NCBI GenBank assembly: GCA_027489065.1
Contig: JAIYAM010000056.1
Span: 62,001 to 126,000, forward strand
DNA: 64,000 bases
Reading direction: 5' to 3'
Source: Erythrobacteraceae bacterium
Lineage (GTDB): Bacteria; Pseudomonadota; Alphaproteobacteria; Sphingomonadales; Sphingomonadaceae
A model generated the notes under the pieces. The model saw nothing but the letters and a program-made list of their open reading frames with translations. It was not told the origin of the DNA and searched no databases. Every line of letters begins with the position of its first letter. The first letter of the stretch is position 1. A program made the position numbers and the translations under genes. Below are positions 1-8,114 of this stretch, one piece after another.

Positions 1-2
1 AC

Positions 3-242
3 GTCGAGACCGGCAAGACCGTGATCGAAACCGTCACCGAAGACGCCAAGAAGGTCGCCGCGATCAAATCGCCGACCGAGCTCATGCAGCTCCAGGGCGA
101 AATCGCCCGTCGCAACTTCGACGCGCTGGTCTCCTACGGCTCGAAGCGCACCGAAGCCTGGGTGAAGCTCTACAACGAGGCCTTCGCCCCGATCTCGAAC
201 CGCGTCAGCGTTGCTGCCGAGAAGATCAAGACGGCCGCGTAA
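3..242 (+). CDS. Phasin family protein, C-terminal fragment
   Basis: The reading frame is open from the window edge, so the N-terminus is missing. The visible 79 residues are amphipathic and helical, with the pattern SPTELMQLQ, then a stretch ending in YGSKRTEAWVKLYNEA, typical of the end of Phasin_2 proteins. Phasins coat polyhydroxyalkanoate granules in the cytoplasm. A strong rho-independent terminator follows about 75 bases after the stop, so the gene ends its transcript here. Family assignment is by recognition of the tail only; the granule role is known for the family and is inferred here. Confidence 0.75.
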   Translation, partial: VETGKTVIETVTEDAKKVAAIKSPTELMQLQGEIARRNFDALVSYGSKRTEAWVKLYNEAFAPISNRVSVAAEKIKTAA

Positions 243-316
243 GCGACACAAGTTTCTGAGCCGGGCCTCTCTCCTCTCTCTCCCAACCCGGTTCACGAAA
301 GCGCGCTGAAAAGCGC

Positions 317-355
317 GGGCCGGCCAGACCCAGCGTCTGGCCGGCCCTTTTCTTT
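317..355 (+). terminator. Rho-independent terminator after the phasin gene
   Basis: A perfect 13-bp GC-rich stem (317-329 with 335-347) with a 5-base loop is followed by TTTTCTTT. It separates the phasin transcript from clpS. Confidence 0.85.
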
Positions 356-441
356 GGCGGTCGGACCGGCGCGCCCGTTCGTCGCGACAGAATCTCACCA
401 ATCGCTTGCACCTTGGCAAGCGACTCCCATAATGGAGGCCT

Positions 442-864
442 ATGCCTGCCCCGACCCTTCCCGCCCGCGCGACACGCGACACCCTGCCCTTGCTGGCGGC
501 CGCACCCGTCCGTTGCGAGGACGAGGATGGCAATGACGAAGGTGGCAAGGACGGCGGCGGGTCCGGCGGCAGTCAGGTCGGGGTCGCCACCAAGACCCGC
601 GCCAAGGCCAAGAAGCCGAGCCAGTACAAGGTGCTGATGCTCAACGACGATTACACCCCGATGGAATTCGTGGTGCTGGTGTTGAAGCGCTTCTTCAGCA
701 TGGACCTCGAACAGGCGACCCGCGTGATGCTCCACGTCCACCAGCGCGGCGTCGGCGTGTGCGGGATCTTCACCTACGAAGTCGCCGAGACCAAGGTGAA
801 CCAGGTGATGGACTTCGCCCGCCAGAACCAGCACCCGCTCCAGTGCACGCTCGAAAAAGCCTAG
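442..864 (+). CDS. clpS: ATP-dependent Clp protease adaptor ClpS
   Basis: ClpS binds the N-domain of ClpA and delivers N-degron substrates to ClpAP in the cytoplasm. The core is plainly visible from about residue 58: [20 protein letters not shown], then [19 protein letters not shown] and a [16 protein letters not shown] segment, ending in CTLEKA. The first roughly 55 residues are low-complexity and Gly/Asp-rich, so the true start is uncertain. ATG at 442 has GGAGG 3 bases upstream, which is tight. A TTGCAC/CATAAT pair (406-411 and 428-433, 16-bp spacer) lies just upstream and would give a nearly leaderless mRNA. A DUF427 gene follows after 10 bases, so the two are probably co-transcribed. Confidence 0.93.
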   Translation: MPAPTLPARATRDTLPLLAAAPVRCEDEDGNDEGGKDGGGSGGSQVGVATKTRAKAKKPSQYKVLMLNDDYTPMEFVVLVLKRFFSMDLEQATRVMLHVHQRGVGVCGIFTYEVAETKVNQVMDFARQNQHPLQCTLEKA

Positions 865-874
865 ACGCAAAGGC

Positions 875-1381
875 GTGAGGCAGGCGCACCACCCGCAGCC
901 CGATCCGGTCGCCCCCGGGCAGGAGAGCGTCTGGGACTATCCCCGCCCCGCGATTGCGGAGCGGACACAGCGCCACATCCGCATCGCCCACCGCGGCGTG
1001 GTGATTGCCGATACCCGCGCCGCGTGGCGCACGCTCGAAACATCGCACCCGCCGACCTACTACATCCCGCCGACCGACATCGCGATGACGCACCTTCCGC
1101 CCAATCCCGCCCGCTCGATCTGCGAATGGAAGGGACAGGCGGTCTACTGGGACGTGATCGTCGGCGGCGAGCGGATCGTCGGTGCGGGATGGTCCTACCC
1201 CTCGCCCACCCCGTCCTTCGCCGGTATCCGGGATCACATCGCCTTTTACGCTGCGCCCTTCGACGAAGTGACCATCGATGGCGAGCAGGTCATCCCCCAG
1301 CCAGGCGGTTTCTACGGGGGCTGGATCACCTCGCGAGAGGCCGGGCCGTTCAAGGGCGTCCCCGGCAGCCGCTTCTGGTAG
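875..1381 (+). CDS. DUF427 domain-containing protein
   Basis: The product of 168 residues matches the DUF427 pattern: a VWDYPRPAI opening, RGVVIADT, a YYIPPTDI block, then CEWKGQAVYWDV and a closing GGFYGGWIT segment. The fold is a small beta barrel; no reaction is established for the family. It starts at a GTG ten bases after the clpS stop, suggesting one transcript. No signal peptide or membrane segment is seen, so it should be cytoplasmic. The link to ClpS is positional only. Confidence 0.85.
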   Translation: MRQAHHPQPDPVAPGQESVWDYPRPAIAERTQRHIRIAHRGVVIADTRAAWRTLETSHPPTYYIPPTDIAMTHLPPNPARSICEWKGQAVYWDVIVGGERIVGAGWSYPSPTPSFAGIRDHIAFYAAPFDEVTIDGEQVIPQPGGFYGGWITSREAGPFKGVPGSRFW

Positions 1382-1399
1382 GCAGCCCGGCCCATTCAC

Positions 1400-1438
1400 C
1401 TTGCGGCGTCAGCTCGGCCCGGTCAGCTTGCGGCGTCA
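1400..1438 (+). repeat. Short direct repeat CTTGCGGCGTCA, two copies
   Basis: The 12-base motif occurs at 1400-1411 and again at 1427-1438 (27-bp period) between the DUF427 gene and lptF. It could be a duplicated regulator site or chance; nothing else in the spacer is recognisable. Confidence 0.35.
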
Positions 1439-1528
1439 TTTGCAGCAGGGCAATTGGGGACATGACGCGGGCGCGCTAAGCCGCTAGGGCTGAACGGCCT
1501 TCGCGCGAACCGACGGACCTGACGCCCC

Positions 1529-2776
1529 TTGCCCACACTGAACTCCAGCATCGATCGCTACATCCTGCGACTCACGATCGTGCCGATGCTCGGCGTCTTC
1601 GCGCTCGCCGCGTCGCTGCTGATGCTCGACAAGATGCTGCGTCTGTTCGATTTCGTCGCGGTCGAAGGCGGGCCGGTGGGCGTGGTGTTCAAGATGCTCG
1701 GCGCGCTGATGCCCGAATACATGAGCCTCGCGATCCCGCTCGGGCTGCTGCTCGGGGTCCTGCTCGCCTTCCGCAAGCTTGCCACCTCCTCCGAACTCGA
1801 CACGATGCGCGCCGTGGGCCTGTCCTACAACCGCCTGCTGCGCATGCCCTACCTGATCACGCTGGTGCTGGTCGCGGTCAATGTCGCGCTGGTGTTCTAC
1901 GTACAGCCGCTCAGCCGCTACTATTACGAACAGCTCGAATACGAGCTGCGCTCGGGTGCGCTCGGGGCCTCGATCAAGGTCGGCGAGTTCAACACCATCG
2001 CCAACCGCATGGCGCTGCGGATCGAAGCGAGCGAGGACGACGGGCGGCGGCTGGTCGGGATCTTCGCCCGGGTCGCCAACAAGAAGGGCCAGGTGCTGAG
2101 CATCTCGGCGCGCGAGGGGGCGTTCCTGTCCACCCGCGACAACCCCGACACGATCATCCTGCGCCTGACCGAGGGCACGATCATCCAGGACACCGGCATG
2201 AAGGGCCAGACCCCGCGGGTGCTGAGCTTCAGCCGCCACGACCTGCCGATCGATCTGCCCGCGATCGAGAAGTTCCGCGCCCGCGGCGACGAGACGCGCG
2301 AATACATCCTGCCCGAGCTGCTCAAGATGGGCTGGAGCCGCGCCAGCCCGCCCGAGGCCCGCGATGCGAGCCTCGCCAGCTTCAACTTCCGCCTTGTCGA
2401 GGTGGTGATGATGATGCTCATGCCGCTGCTGGCGGTCGCGCTGGCGATCCCGCCCAAGCGATCGACCAGCGCATTGGGCGTGTTCGTCTCGATCGTGATG
2501 GTGGTCGCCTATCACAAGGTGAACCAGTACGGCGAGGATGTCGCCGCGCTCGGCCGGGTCGATCCGGTGCTGGCGCTGTGGGTGCCCTTCGCGCTGTTCG
2601 CCGCGCTGATCGTGTGGATGTATTACCGCGTCGCCTATGTCCCCGGCGGGCAGGCGATCGGGGCGCTGGAGATGGCCTTTGCCAAGCTCTCGAAGCAGGT
2701 GGGCAAGCTGTTCAAGCGCCGCGCGCCGCGCGGGAGCACCGCGCTGAACATCGAGGCGGCCGCCCCGGCGGAGTGA
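1529..2776 (+). CDS. lptF: LPS export ABC transporter permease LptF
   Basis: LptF is one of two inner-membrane permeases of the LptB2FG complex that lifts lipopolysaccharide toward the LptC-LptA bridge. The 415-residue product has the YjgP/YjgQ layout: two N-terminal membrane segments after RYILRLTIVPML, a periplasmic beta-jellyroll domain in the middle, and three C-terminal membrane segments (from about residue 290). The start is a TTG with only a weak ribosome site. One base separates its stop from lptG. LptB, LptC and LptA are not in the window. Confidence 0.93.
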   Translation: MPTLNSSIDRYILRLTIVPMLGVFALAASLLMLDKMLRLFDFVAVEGGPVGVVFKMLGALMPEYMSLAIPLGLLLGVLLAFRKLATSSELDTMRAVGLSYNRLLRMPYLITLVLVAVNVALVFYVQPLSRYYYEQLEYELRSGALGASIKVGEFNTIANRMALRIEASEDDGRRLVGIFARVANKKGQVLSISAREGAFLSTRDNPDTIILRLTEGTIIQDTGMKGQTPRVLSFSRHDLPIDLPAIEKFRARGDETREYILPELLKMGWSRASPPEARDASLASFNFRLVEVVMMMLMPLLAVALAIPPKRSTSALGVFVSIVMVVAYHKVNQYGEDVAALGRVDPVLALWVPFALFAALIVWMYYRVAYVPGGQAIGALEMAFAKLSKQVGKLFKRRAPRGSTALNIEAAAPAE

Positions 2777-2777
2777 C

Positions 2778-3884
2778 ATGCAGCTCGATTTCTTCCCCTC
2801 GCGCACGCTGACCTTCTATCTGGCCAAGCTGTTCATCGTCCGCATCCTTGCGGTGCTGGTGATGCTGGTGCTGGTGCTGCTCGCCCTCGACCTGCTTTCG
2901 GCGACCGGCGACATCCTTGCGGTCAAGGGCAACGGGCAGGCCGAGATCCTGCAATATGCCAGCCTGCGCGCGCCGCAGCTGGCGAGCCGCTTCCTGCCCT
3001 ATTCGGTGCTGCTGGCGACGCTGATCACGCTGGTGGCTCTGAACCAGAACAGCGAGGTCGTGGCGATGAAGGCCGCGGGGCTCTCAGCCCACCAGGTGCT
3101 CGCGCCGCTGCTGCTCACCTCGGCGCTGGTGGCGGCGGTGAGCTTCGGCTTCAACGAGCGGATCGTCACCCGCGCCAACGCGACGCTCGATGCCTGGCAG
3201 GCGGCGGACTTCGGCCCGATCCCCAAGGCACAAGGGCCGAGCGGGGTGCGGTCGAACCTCTACCTCATCGACGGTGAGAACATCCTCACCGCGGCCACGC
3301 TGTCCGGCTCGGGCGAGGACGTGGTGCTGACCGGCGTCACCTGGTACGCCCGTGCACCGGGCGGGATCATCCGCGAACAGATCCGCAGCCCCCGCGCGAC
3401 CTACGCCGCGCCCGGCTGGCGGCTGGAGGACGCGGTGCGCTTCGATGTCGCGGGCGCCGTGACCGAACGCCTGCCGGCGCTGGTGATCGGCGAGGGCCTC
3501 ACCCCGCAGCGGATCATGCTGCAATCGGTCGACGCCGACGGGCAGAGCTTCTGGGAACTCAAGCGCTCGATCGACGCCTACGAGATCGCCGGGCGCAACA
3601 CCGACGAGATGCGCGCCAACTGGTGGCACCGGCTCTCGGGGCCGCTTTCGGCGCTGCTGATGCCGCTGCTCGGATCGATCGCCGCCTTCGGCCTCGCGCG
3701 GTCAGGCCAGCTGTTCGTGCGCGCGATCATCGGCATGGCGCTCGGGTTCGCCTATTTCGTCGTCGACAACGCGGCGCTGGCGATGGGCAGTTTCGGCGGC
3801 TACCCCCCGCTGCTCGCCGCCTGGGCGCCGTTCCTGCTGTTCCTGCTGCTGGGCGAGACGGTGCTGATCCGGACTGAAGAGTGA
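2778..3884 (+). CDS. lptG: LPS export ABC transporter permease LptG
   Basis: The partner permease of LptF (368 residues), with the same architecture: N-terminal membrane pair after TLTFYLAKLFIVRI, a periplasmic jellyroll domain, and C-terminal membrane helices after a WWHRLSGPLSALLMPLLG segment. It forms the F-G heterodimer pore in the inner membrane. The gene begins one base after lptF and its stop codon overlaps the GTG of the next gene by 4 bases, so the three are translationally linked. Confidence 0.93.
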   Translation: MQLDFFPSRTLTFYLAKLFIVRILAVLVMLVLVLLALDLLSATGDILAVKGNGQAEILQYASLRAPQLASRFLPYSVLLATLITLVALNQNSEVVAMKAAGLSAHQVLAPLLLTSALVAAVSFGFNERIVTRANATLDAWQAADFGPIPKAQGPSGVRSNLYLIDGENILTAATLSGSGEDVVLTGVTWYARAPGGIIREQIRSPRATYAAPGWRLEDAVRFDVAGAVTERLPALVIGEGLTPQRIMLQSVDADGQSFWELKRSIDAYEIAGRNTDEMRANWWHRLSGPLSALLMPLLGSIAAFGLARSGQLFVRAIIGMALGFAYFVVDNAALAMGSFGGYPPLLAAWAPFLLFLLLGETVLIRTEE

Positions 3885-4399
3885 GCGCCCGGAACGACTG
3901 GTCGCTGCGCCTCGCGCGGCCCGATGATGCCGCAGCCATGCCCGCCATCGAACGCGCGGCCGCCGCAGCCTTCGCCGATGAGCCGAGCATCGATCCCGCC
4001 CGCACCCGCTCCGAGGCCGATTACGCCCGCCTGATCCGCAAGGGCCACAGCCTCGTCGCGCATGTCGGGGAGGCGCTGGCGGGCTTCCTCGTCGCCGAGC
4101 CCTTCCGGCGCGAGCTGCACATCTGGGAAATGGACGTGGCTCCCGCCTTCCAGCGTCACGGGATCGGCGCCGGGCTGGTCCGCGCCGCGCAGATCGATGC
4201 CCGCAACACCGGCTTCAAGGCGCTGACCCTCACCACCTTCCGCGACCTTGCATGGAACGGACCGTTCTACGCGCGCCTCGGCTTCGAGGAGGTCACCGCG
4301 CTCGACGCCCACCTGCGCCTTGCAGGCGAGCTGGCGAACGAGGTCGACGACGGGATGCCGGCCGACCGCCGCTGCGCGATGATCTGCTTTCTGGATTGA
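3881..4399 (+). CDS. GNAT family N-acetyltransferase
   Basis: A 172-residue protein with the GNAT core: LRLARPDDAAAMPAIE at the N-terminus, the central WEMDVAPAFQRHGIGAGLV segment carrying the acetyl-CoA-binding RHGIGAG loop (motif A), and the C-terminal NGPFYARLGFEEV strand-helix. The acceptor substrate cannot be read from sequence. It starts at a GTG overlapping the lptG stop (GTGA), which places it in the lptFG operon, though no functional link is known. Confidence 0.88.
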   Translation: MSARNDWSLRLARPDDAAAMPAIERAAAAAFADEPSIDPARTRSEADYARLIRKGHSLVAHVGEALAGFLVAEPFRRELHIWEMDVAPAFQRHGIGAGLVRAAQIDARNTGFKALTLTTFRDLAWNGPFYARLGFEEVTALDAHLRLAGELANEVDDGMPADRRCAMICFLD

Positions 4400-4409
4400 A
4401 GTCCGGAGC

Positions 4410-5513
4410 CTAAGCCGCCCGCCGCCCCATGGTGCTCTTGGCGATCCGCCCGACCAGCACCAGCAGGCCCGGATGGTTCGCGCCTTCGTAGGTCGAACCG
4501 GTGCCGAGCTCGCGCGCCAAGCGGCGGTGCGCTTCGGGCAAGTCGTGGTAGGGCATCGAGGGCATCAGGTGATGCAGCGCGTGATAGCGCAGGCCGACCG
4601 GCGCCCAGATCTCGCCCGCGAGGCCCGGCGGGGGCACGTTGACGCTATCGAGGAACTGCGCGGTCACCGTCATCGGCTCGCCCTCGTTCTCCCACAGGTG
4701 CGCGACCAGCGTGCGCAGCTGGTTGAGCACCGCGGCGAGCGACAGGATCGCGACCGCGGTGGCGAGCGGCTGCCAGCCGAATGCGAAGACGCTGGCAATC
4801 AGCGCCATCACCCACAGGCTCGCGCCCGCTTCCTGCCAGCGCACCCGCAGCGCGAAGTCACCCTCGGGAGCCTTGCGGCGGAACTCGGGATTGATCGAGA
4901 GCGCCGAGAACCGCTCCCACGTGAACTTGCGCAAGGGGGGGATCACGAGGCCGAGCGGATAGAGCACCCCGAAGCGCACGATCAGCGCCACCGGCAGCAG
5001 CATCGCCACGATCACGAACAGCGGCAGGCTCCACGGCTTCATCAGCGCGAGGGGGAGATACTCCGGATCCTCGATGGTGCCGTATTGCGTGCGCTTGTGA
5101 TGGATCACGTGCACGCCTTCATACATGAAGCTGGGCGTCAGCATCGGGATGCCGACCATGAGGTTCCACGCGGTGCGGAAGCCCGGCAGGGCGTCGCGGT
5201 GGATGTGGGTCAGCTCGTGAATGAACATCAGCGCGCGGTAGAGCGCCAGCGCCGCGACCAGCCCGGCCGCGATCTTGACCCCGACGCTCGCCGACAGGAT
5301 CGCGACCGCGATGCCCGCATAGCCGACGCCGGCAGACACCAGCATGTCCGGCCAGTAGATGCGCGGATTGGCCTCGCCCAGACCCTTGGTGAGGTCGCGC
5401 GCGGCGCGCAGCATCGCCTTGTCGTCCTCGGCCATGAACTGCGCGCGCGTCGCGCGGGGCGCGGGTTCGCGCGCGCTCTTGGCGCTCTGGTCGATGGTCT
5501 GGTGCATGGTCAT
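4410..5513 (-). CDS. Fatty acid desaturase family protein
   Basis: A membrane di-iron enzyme of 367 residues. Three histidine clusters are visible: HELTHIH, IHHKRTQYG and HALHHLMPSMPYH, with hydrophobic membrane pairs between them. The order and spacing fit the FA_desaturase fold, which inserts double bonds or hydroxyl groups into acyl chains or carotenoids at the inner membrane. The exact substrate is unclear. It runs convergently to the lptFG-GNAT operon with 10 bases between stops. Upstream lies a divergent gene starting at 5658. Confidence 0.87.
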   Translation of the reverse strand: MTMHQTIDQSAKSAREPAPRATRAQFMAEDDKAMLRAARDLTKGLGEANPRIYWPDMLVSAGVGYAGIAVAILSASVGVKIAAGLVAALALYRALMFIHELTHIHRDALPGFRTAWNLMVGIPMLTPSFMYEGVHVIHHKRTQYGTIEDPEYLPLALMKPWSLPLFVIVAMLLPVALIVRFGVLYPLGLVIPPLRKFTWERFSALSINPEFRRKAPEGDFALRVRWQEAGASLWVMALIASVFAFGWQPLATAVAILSLAAVLNQLRTLVAHLWENEGEPMTVTAQFLDSVNVPPPGLAGEIWAPVGLRYHALHHLMPSMPYHDLPEAHRRLARELGTGSTYEGANHPGLLVLVGRIAKSTMGRRAA

Positions 5514-5657
5514 AGTGGTTTCATTCCTGGGGCCGCCCTACCCGAAAACGGGCGCGGGGCCAAACGGGCGTTGTTGGTGAGTGTGATCGATAGCCTTGCG
5601 CGAATGGCGCGGGCGGGACACAGACGCCTTGACCTGAAGCAATACGAGGATGGCGGC

Positions 5658-6833
5658 GTGACGGATGTGGCAAGCCACGGTGCTGAAATAGAGATCGTGC
5701 CGGTCAACGACAAGCGGGGCCGGGCGGCTTTCGTCGACCTCGGCCGGGCGTTCTCCGACCGGCTCCCCCATTTCGTCCCGCAATTGCGCTCCGAGCAGCT
5801 GGAACTCGTCGATCCGGGCAAGAACCCCTTTTTCGGCCATGCGCGGGTGCAGCTGTTCATCGCCAAGCGCGCCGGCCAGCCGGTCGGGCGGATTTCGGCG
5901 CATATTGACGAGCTCGCGCTCGCCATGCCCGCCGAACAGGGCTTCGGCCCCGGCACCGGCTTCTTCGGCTATTTCGATGCCGAGGACGAGGGCGTGGCCC
6001 GGGCGCTGCTCGATGCGGCGGATGGCTGGCTGGCGGGCCAGGGGATGAACCGCATGCTCGGCCCGATCTCGCTGTCGATCTGGGAAGAACCCGGCCTGCT
6101 GGTGCGCGGCGCCGACCACCCGCCGATGCTGCTGATGGGCCACCACCCGCCGCACTATGCCGGCTGGATCGAGGCGGCCGGCTTCACCCGCGCCAAGACG
6201 CTCTACACCTACGATCTCGATATCTCGAAGCCCTTCGGCCCGCTCGTGCAGCGGATCGTGCAGTCCGGCCAGAAGAACGCGCGGATCACCATCCGGCAAG
6301 TGGACAAGAGCCGCTGGGACGAGGAGGTGGCGACGATCCTCGCGATCCTCAACGATGCGTGGTCGGACAACTGGGGCTTCGTGCCCTTCACCCCTGCCGA
6401 GGTCGCCTATGCGGGCAAGAAGCTGCGCCCGCTGATCTTCGAGGAGCTCAACATGGTCGCCGAGCTCGACGGGCGGCCGGTCGCATTCATGCTGACCTGG
6501 CCGGACGTCAACGGCGCGCTGGCGAAGATCCGCGGCAAGCTGTTTCCGCTGGGCTGGATCACCATGCTGCGCTGGATGCGCCACCCCAAGGGCGCCGGCA
6601 TGCGTGTGCCGCTGATGGGCGTGCTGAAAGAGTTCCACAGCAGCCGCTTGGCGAGCCAGTTGGCCTTCATGATGATCGAGAGCATCCGCCTGCAGGCAAA
6701 CGGCAAGTTCGGCTCGACCCGCGGCGAGCTCGGCTGGGTGCTCGAGGACAATCAGGGGATGGTCGCGATTGCCGACGCGATCCAGAGCAAGGTCAACCGC
6801 GAATACGCGATCTACGAGCGGAAGTTGGTTTAG
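5658..6833 (+). CDS. YghO-like GNAT-fold protein of unknown function
   Basis: A protein of 391 residues from a GTG start chosen because GAGGA lies 8 bases upstream. The open frame extends far upstream but antisense to the desaturase, so that part is not coding. Recognisable blocks include DPGKNPFFGHARVQLF, GRISAHID, GFFGYFD, then PISLSIWEEPG and the GHHPPHYAGWIEAAGF segment, as in the YghO/DUF family distantly related to acetyltransferases. No substrate is known. It is a single gene closed by a strong hairpin terminator about 65 bases downstream. Confidence 0.78.
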   Translation: MTDVASHGAEIEIVPVNDKRGRAAFVDLGRAFSDRLPHFVPQLRSEQLELVDPGKNPFFGHARVQLFIAKRAGQPVGRISAHIDELALAMPAEQGFGPGTGFFGYFDAEDEGVARALLDAADGWLAGQGMNRMLGPISLSIWEEPGLLVRGADHPPMLLMGHHPPHYAGWIEAAGFTRAKTLYTYDLDISKPFGPLVQRIVQSGQKNARITIRQVDKSRWDEEVATILAILNDAWSDNWGFVPFTPAEVAYAGKKLRPLIFEELNMVAELDGRPVAFMLTWPDVNGALAKIRGKLFPLGWITMLRWMRHPKGAGMRVPLMGVLKEFHSSRLASQLAFMMIESIRLQANGKFGSTRGELGWVLEDNQGMVAIADAIQSKVNREYAIYERKLV

Positions 6834-6896
6834 AGGTCGCGCTGATACGCGATGGGCAGGGCAGGGGGTCTGCGCCACTAAACGTAGCAAAAGAAA

Positions 6897-6929
6897 AAAG
6901 GCCTCCGCTGCAGAACAGCGGAGGCCTTT
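6897..6929 (+). terminator. Hairpin terminator after the YghO-like gene
   Basis: A perfect 14-bp stem (6897-6910 with 6916-6929) around a 5-base loop; the stem starts in a run of A and ends in TTTC. It should stop transcription before the phyR leader. Confidence 0.85.
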
Positions 6930-7178
6930 CGGGATCGTATCACCAGCCGCTTGGACGGGAGGGGGGTCTCGGCGGTGACAAGGGGAAAATGATCGGCTCG
7001 CCGAGCGGTTCCCGGCACCCGGAGAATTTTTTTTCGTCCGCCGAAAAACGCCTCAAGGAACGTGGGAAATCCGTGACTTGCGGGTTATCCGCGACGTTGC
7101 GAACCTGACGCGCTATGGCTACGAATCAAGCGGCCCGGCCCATTCCGGCAGGCCCGTCATCATTGAAAAAGGTGCCCC
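6930..7178 (+). other. phyR upstream region, no gene seen
   Basis: This 249-base spacer holds a run of eight T (near 7027-7034) and an isolated GGAAC (7057-7061) without a CGTT at 16-17 bases, so no clean EcfG promoter is seen. An AAAAAGG ribosome site precedes phyR. Confidence 0.5.
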
Positions 7179-7979
7179 ATGTCGCTCGCCAGCCAGATCG
7201 CGGCCAACCTGCCCTTCCTGCGCCGTTACGCCCGCGCGCTGACCGGTTCGCAGACCACCGGCGATGCCTATGTGCGCGAGATGCTCGAAGGCGCGCTGGC
7301 GGACGAGGAGTTGAAGGCCAGCCTCGCCGGGGGTCGCGTGCCGCTCTACCGCGCGTTCGGCAAGCTGTGGGCGAGCGCATCGAGCGCGCTGGCTGGCGCC
7401 CCGGCAGATGGCGCTGCGACCAGCGAGCACGAGGCCGGCGCGCAGGCGCGGCTGCGGATCATCACGCCGCCTGCGCGTCAGGCGCTGCTGCTCACCACGC
7501 TCGAGGATTTCACGATTGCCGAGGCGGCGGCGATCCTCGAGAAAACCCCAGAGGAGGTGGCCGCGCTGGTCGCCGATGCGGTGGCCGAGATCGACCGCGA
7601 ACAGTCCACCAGCGTGCTGATCATCGAAGACGAGCCGCTGATCGCGATGCAGCTCGAAGACCTCGTCACCGGATTGGGCCACACCGTCAGCGGCACGGCG
7701 GCGACCCGCACGCAGGCCCGCGCCGCCGTGGCCGAGGCGATGCCGGGTCTGGTGCTCGCCGATATTCAGCTGGCCGACGGATCATCCGGGCTCGACGCGG
7801 TGGACGATATCCTCGCCGTCGGGTCCATGCCGGTGATCTTCATCACCGCCTACCCCGAGCGCCTGCTGACCGGCGACCGGCCCGAGCCGACCTATCTCGT
7901 CACCAAGCCCTTCCAGGAGGCGACGGTGCGCGCGGCGATCAGCCAGGCGCTGTTCTTCGGGTCGACGCGGCCTCTTTGA
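7179..7979 (+). CDS. phyR: General stress response anti-anti-sigma regulator PhyR
   Basis: PhyR is the response regulator of the alphaproteobacterial general stress response. Once phosphorylated it exposes a sigma-like domain that binds NepR and frees EcfG. The 266 residues show an N-terminal ECF-sigma-like part (about 1-135, without DNA-binding function) and a C-terminal receiver (about 145-260) with acidic patch EDE, phospho-acceptor D195 in LADIQLADG, FITAYPE of the FATGUY type, and K243 in TKPF. An AAAAAGG ribosome site precedes ATG 7179. It lies beside a sensor kinase and nepR-ecfG, the usual neighbourhood. The kinase gene runs convergently. Confidence 0.96.
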   Translation: MSLASQIAANLPFLRRYARALTGSQTTGDAYVREMLEGALADEELKASLAGGRVPLYRAFGKLWASASSALAGAPADGAATSEHEAGAQARLRIITPPARQALLLTTLEDFTIAEAAAILEKTPEEVAALVADAVAEIDREQSTSVLIIEDEPLIAMQLEDLVTGLGHTVSGTAATRTQARAAVAEAMPGLVLADIQLADGSSGLDAVDDILAVGSMPVIFITAYPERLLTGDRPEPTYLVTKPFQEATVRAAISQALFFGSTRPL

Positions 7980-8000
7980 CTTCGTGCCACCTTCGGTGGC

Positions 8001-8089
8001 GCAGACCTCCCGCCCCGCCTCCCCACCCGGCCACCATAGCCTGATGGGATCATTGGTGGCCGGGTGGGGAGGCGGGGCGGGAGGTCTGC
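8001..8089. repeat. Perfect 36-bp inverted repeat between phyR and the kinase gene
   Basis: The arm at 8001-8036 is the exact reverse complement of 8054-8089, with a 17-base loop. The arms are almost all G and C. The element sits between two convergent genes (phyR stop 7979, kinase stop 8115), so it may act as a two-way terminator, but it lacks T tracts and is far longer than usual terminators. A small extra hairpin (GCCACC/GGTGGC) lies at 7986-7999. Confidence 0.9.
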
Positions 8090-8114
8090 ATCGTGCGCCA
8101 GCACGATCGCCAAA

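Noticed and set aside
4473..5657. Long open frame continuing the YghO-like gene upstream
   Set aside because: It lies antisense to the desaturase, is rich in Arg/His/Gly as expected of a shadow, and a good ribosome site marks GTG 5658.
7057..7098. GGAAC and CGTT upstream of phyR
   Set aside because: The two boxes are 33 bases apart, twice the needed spacer.
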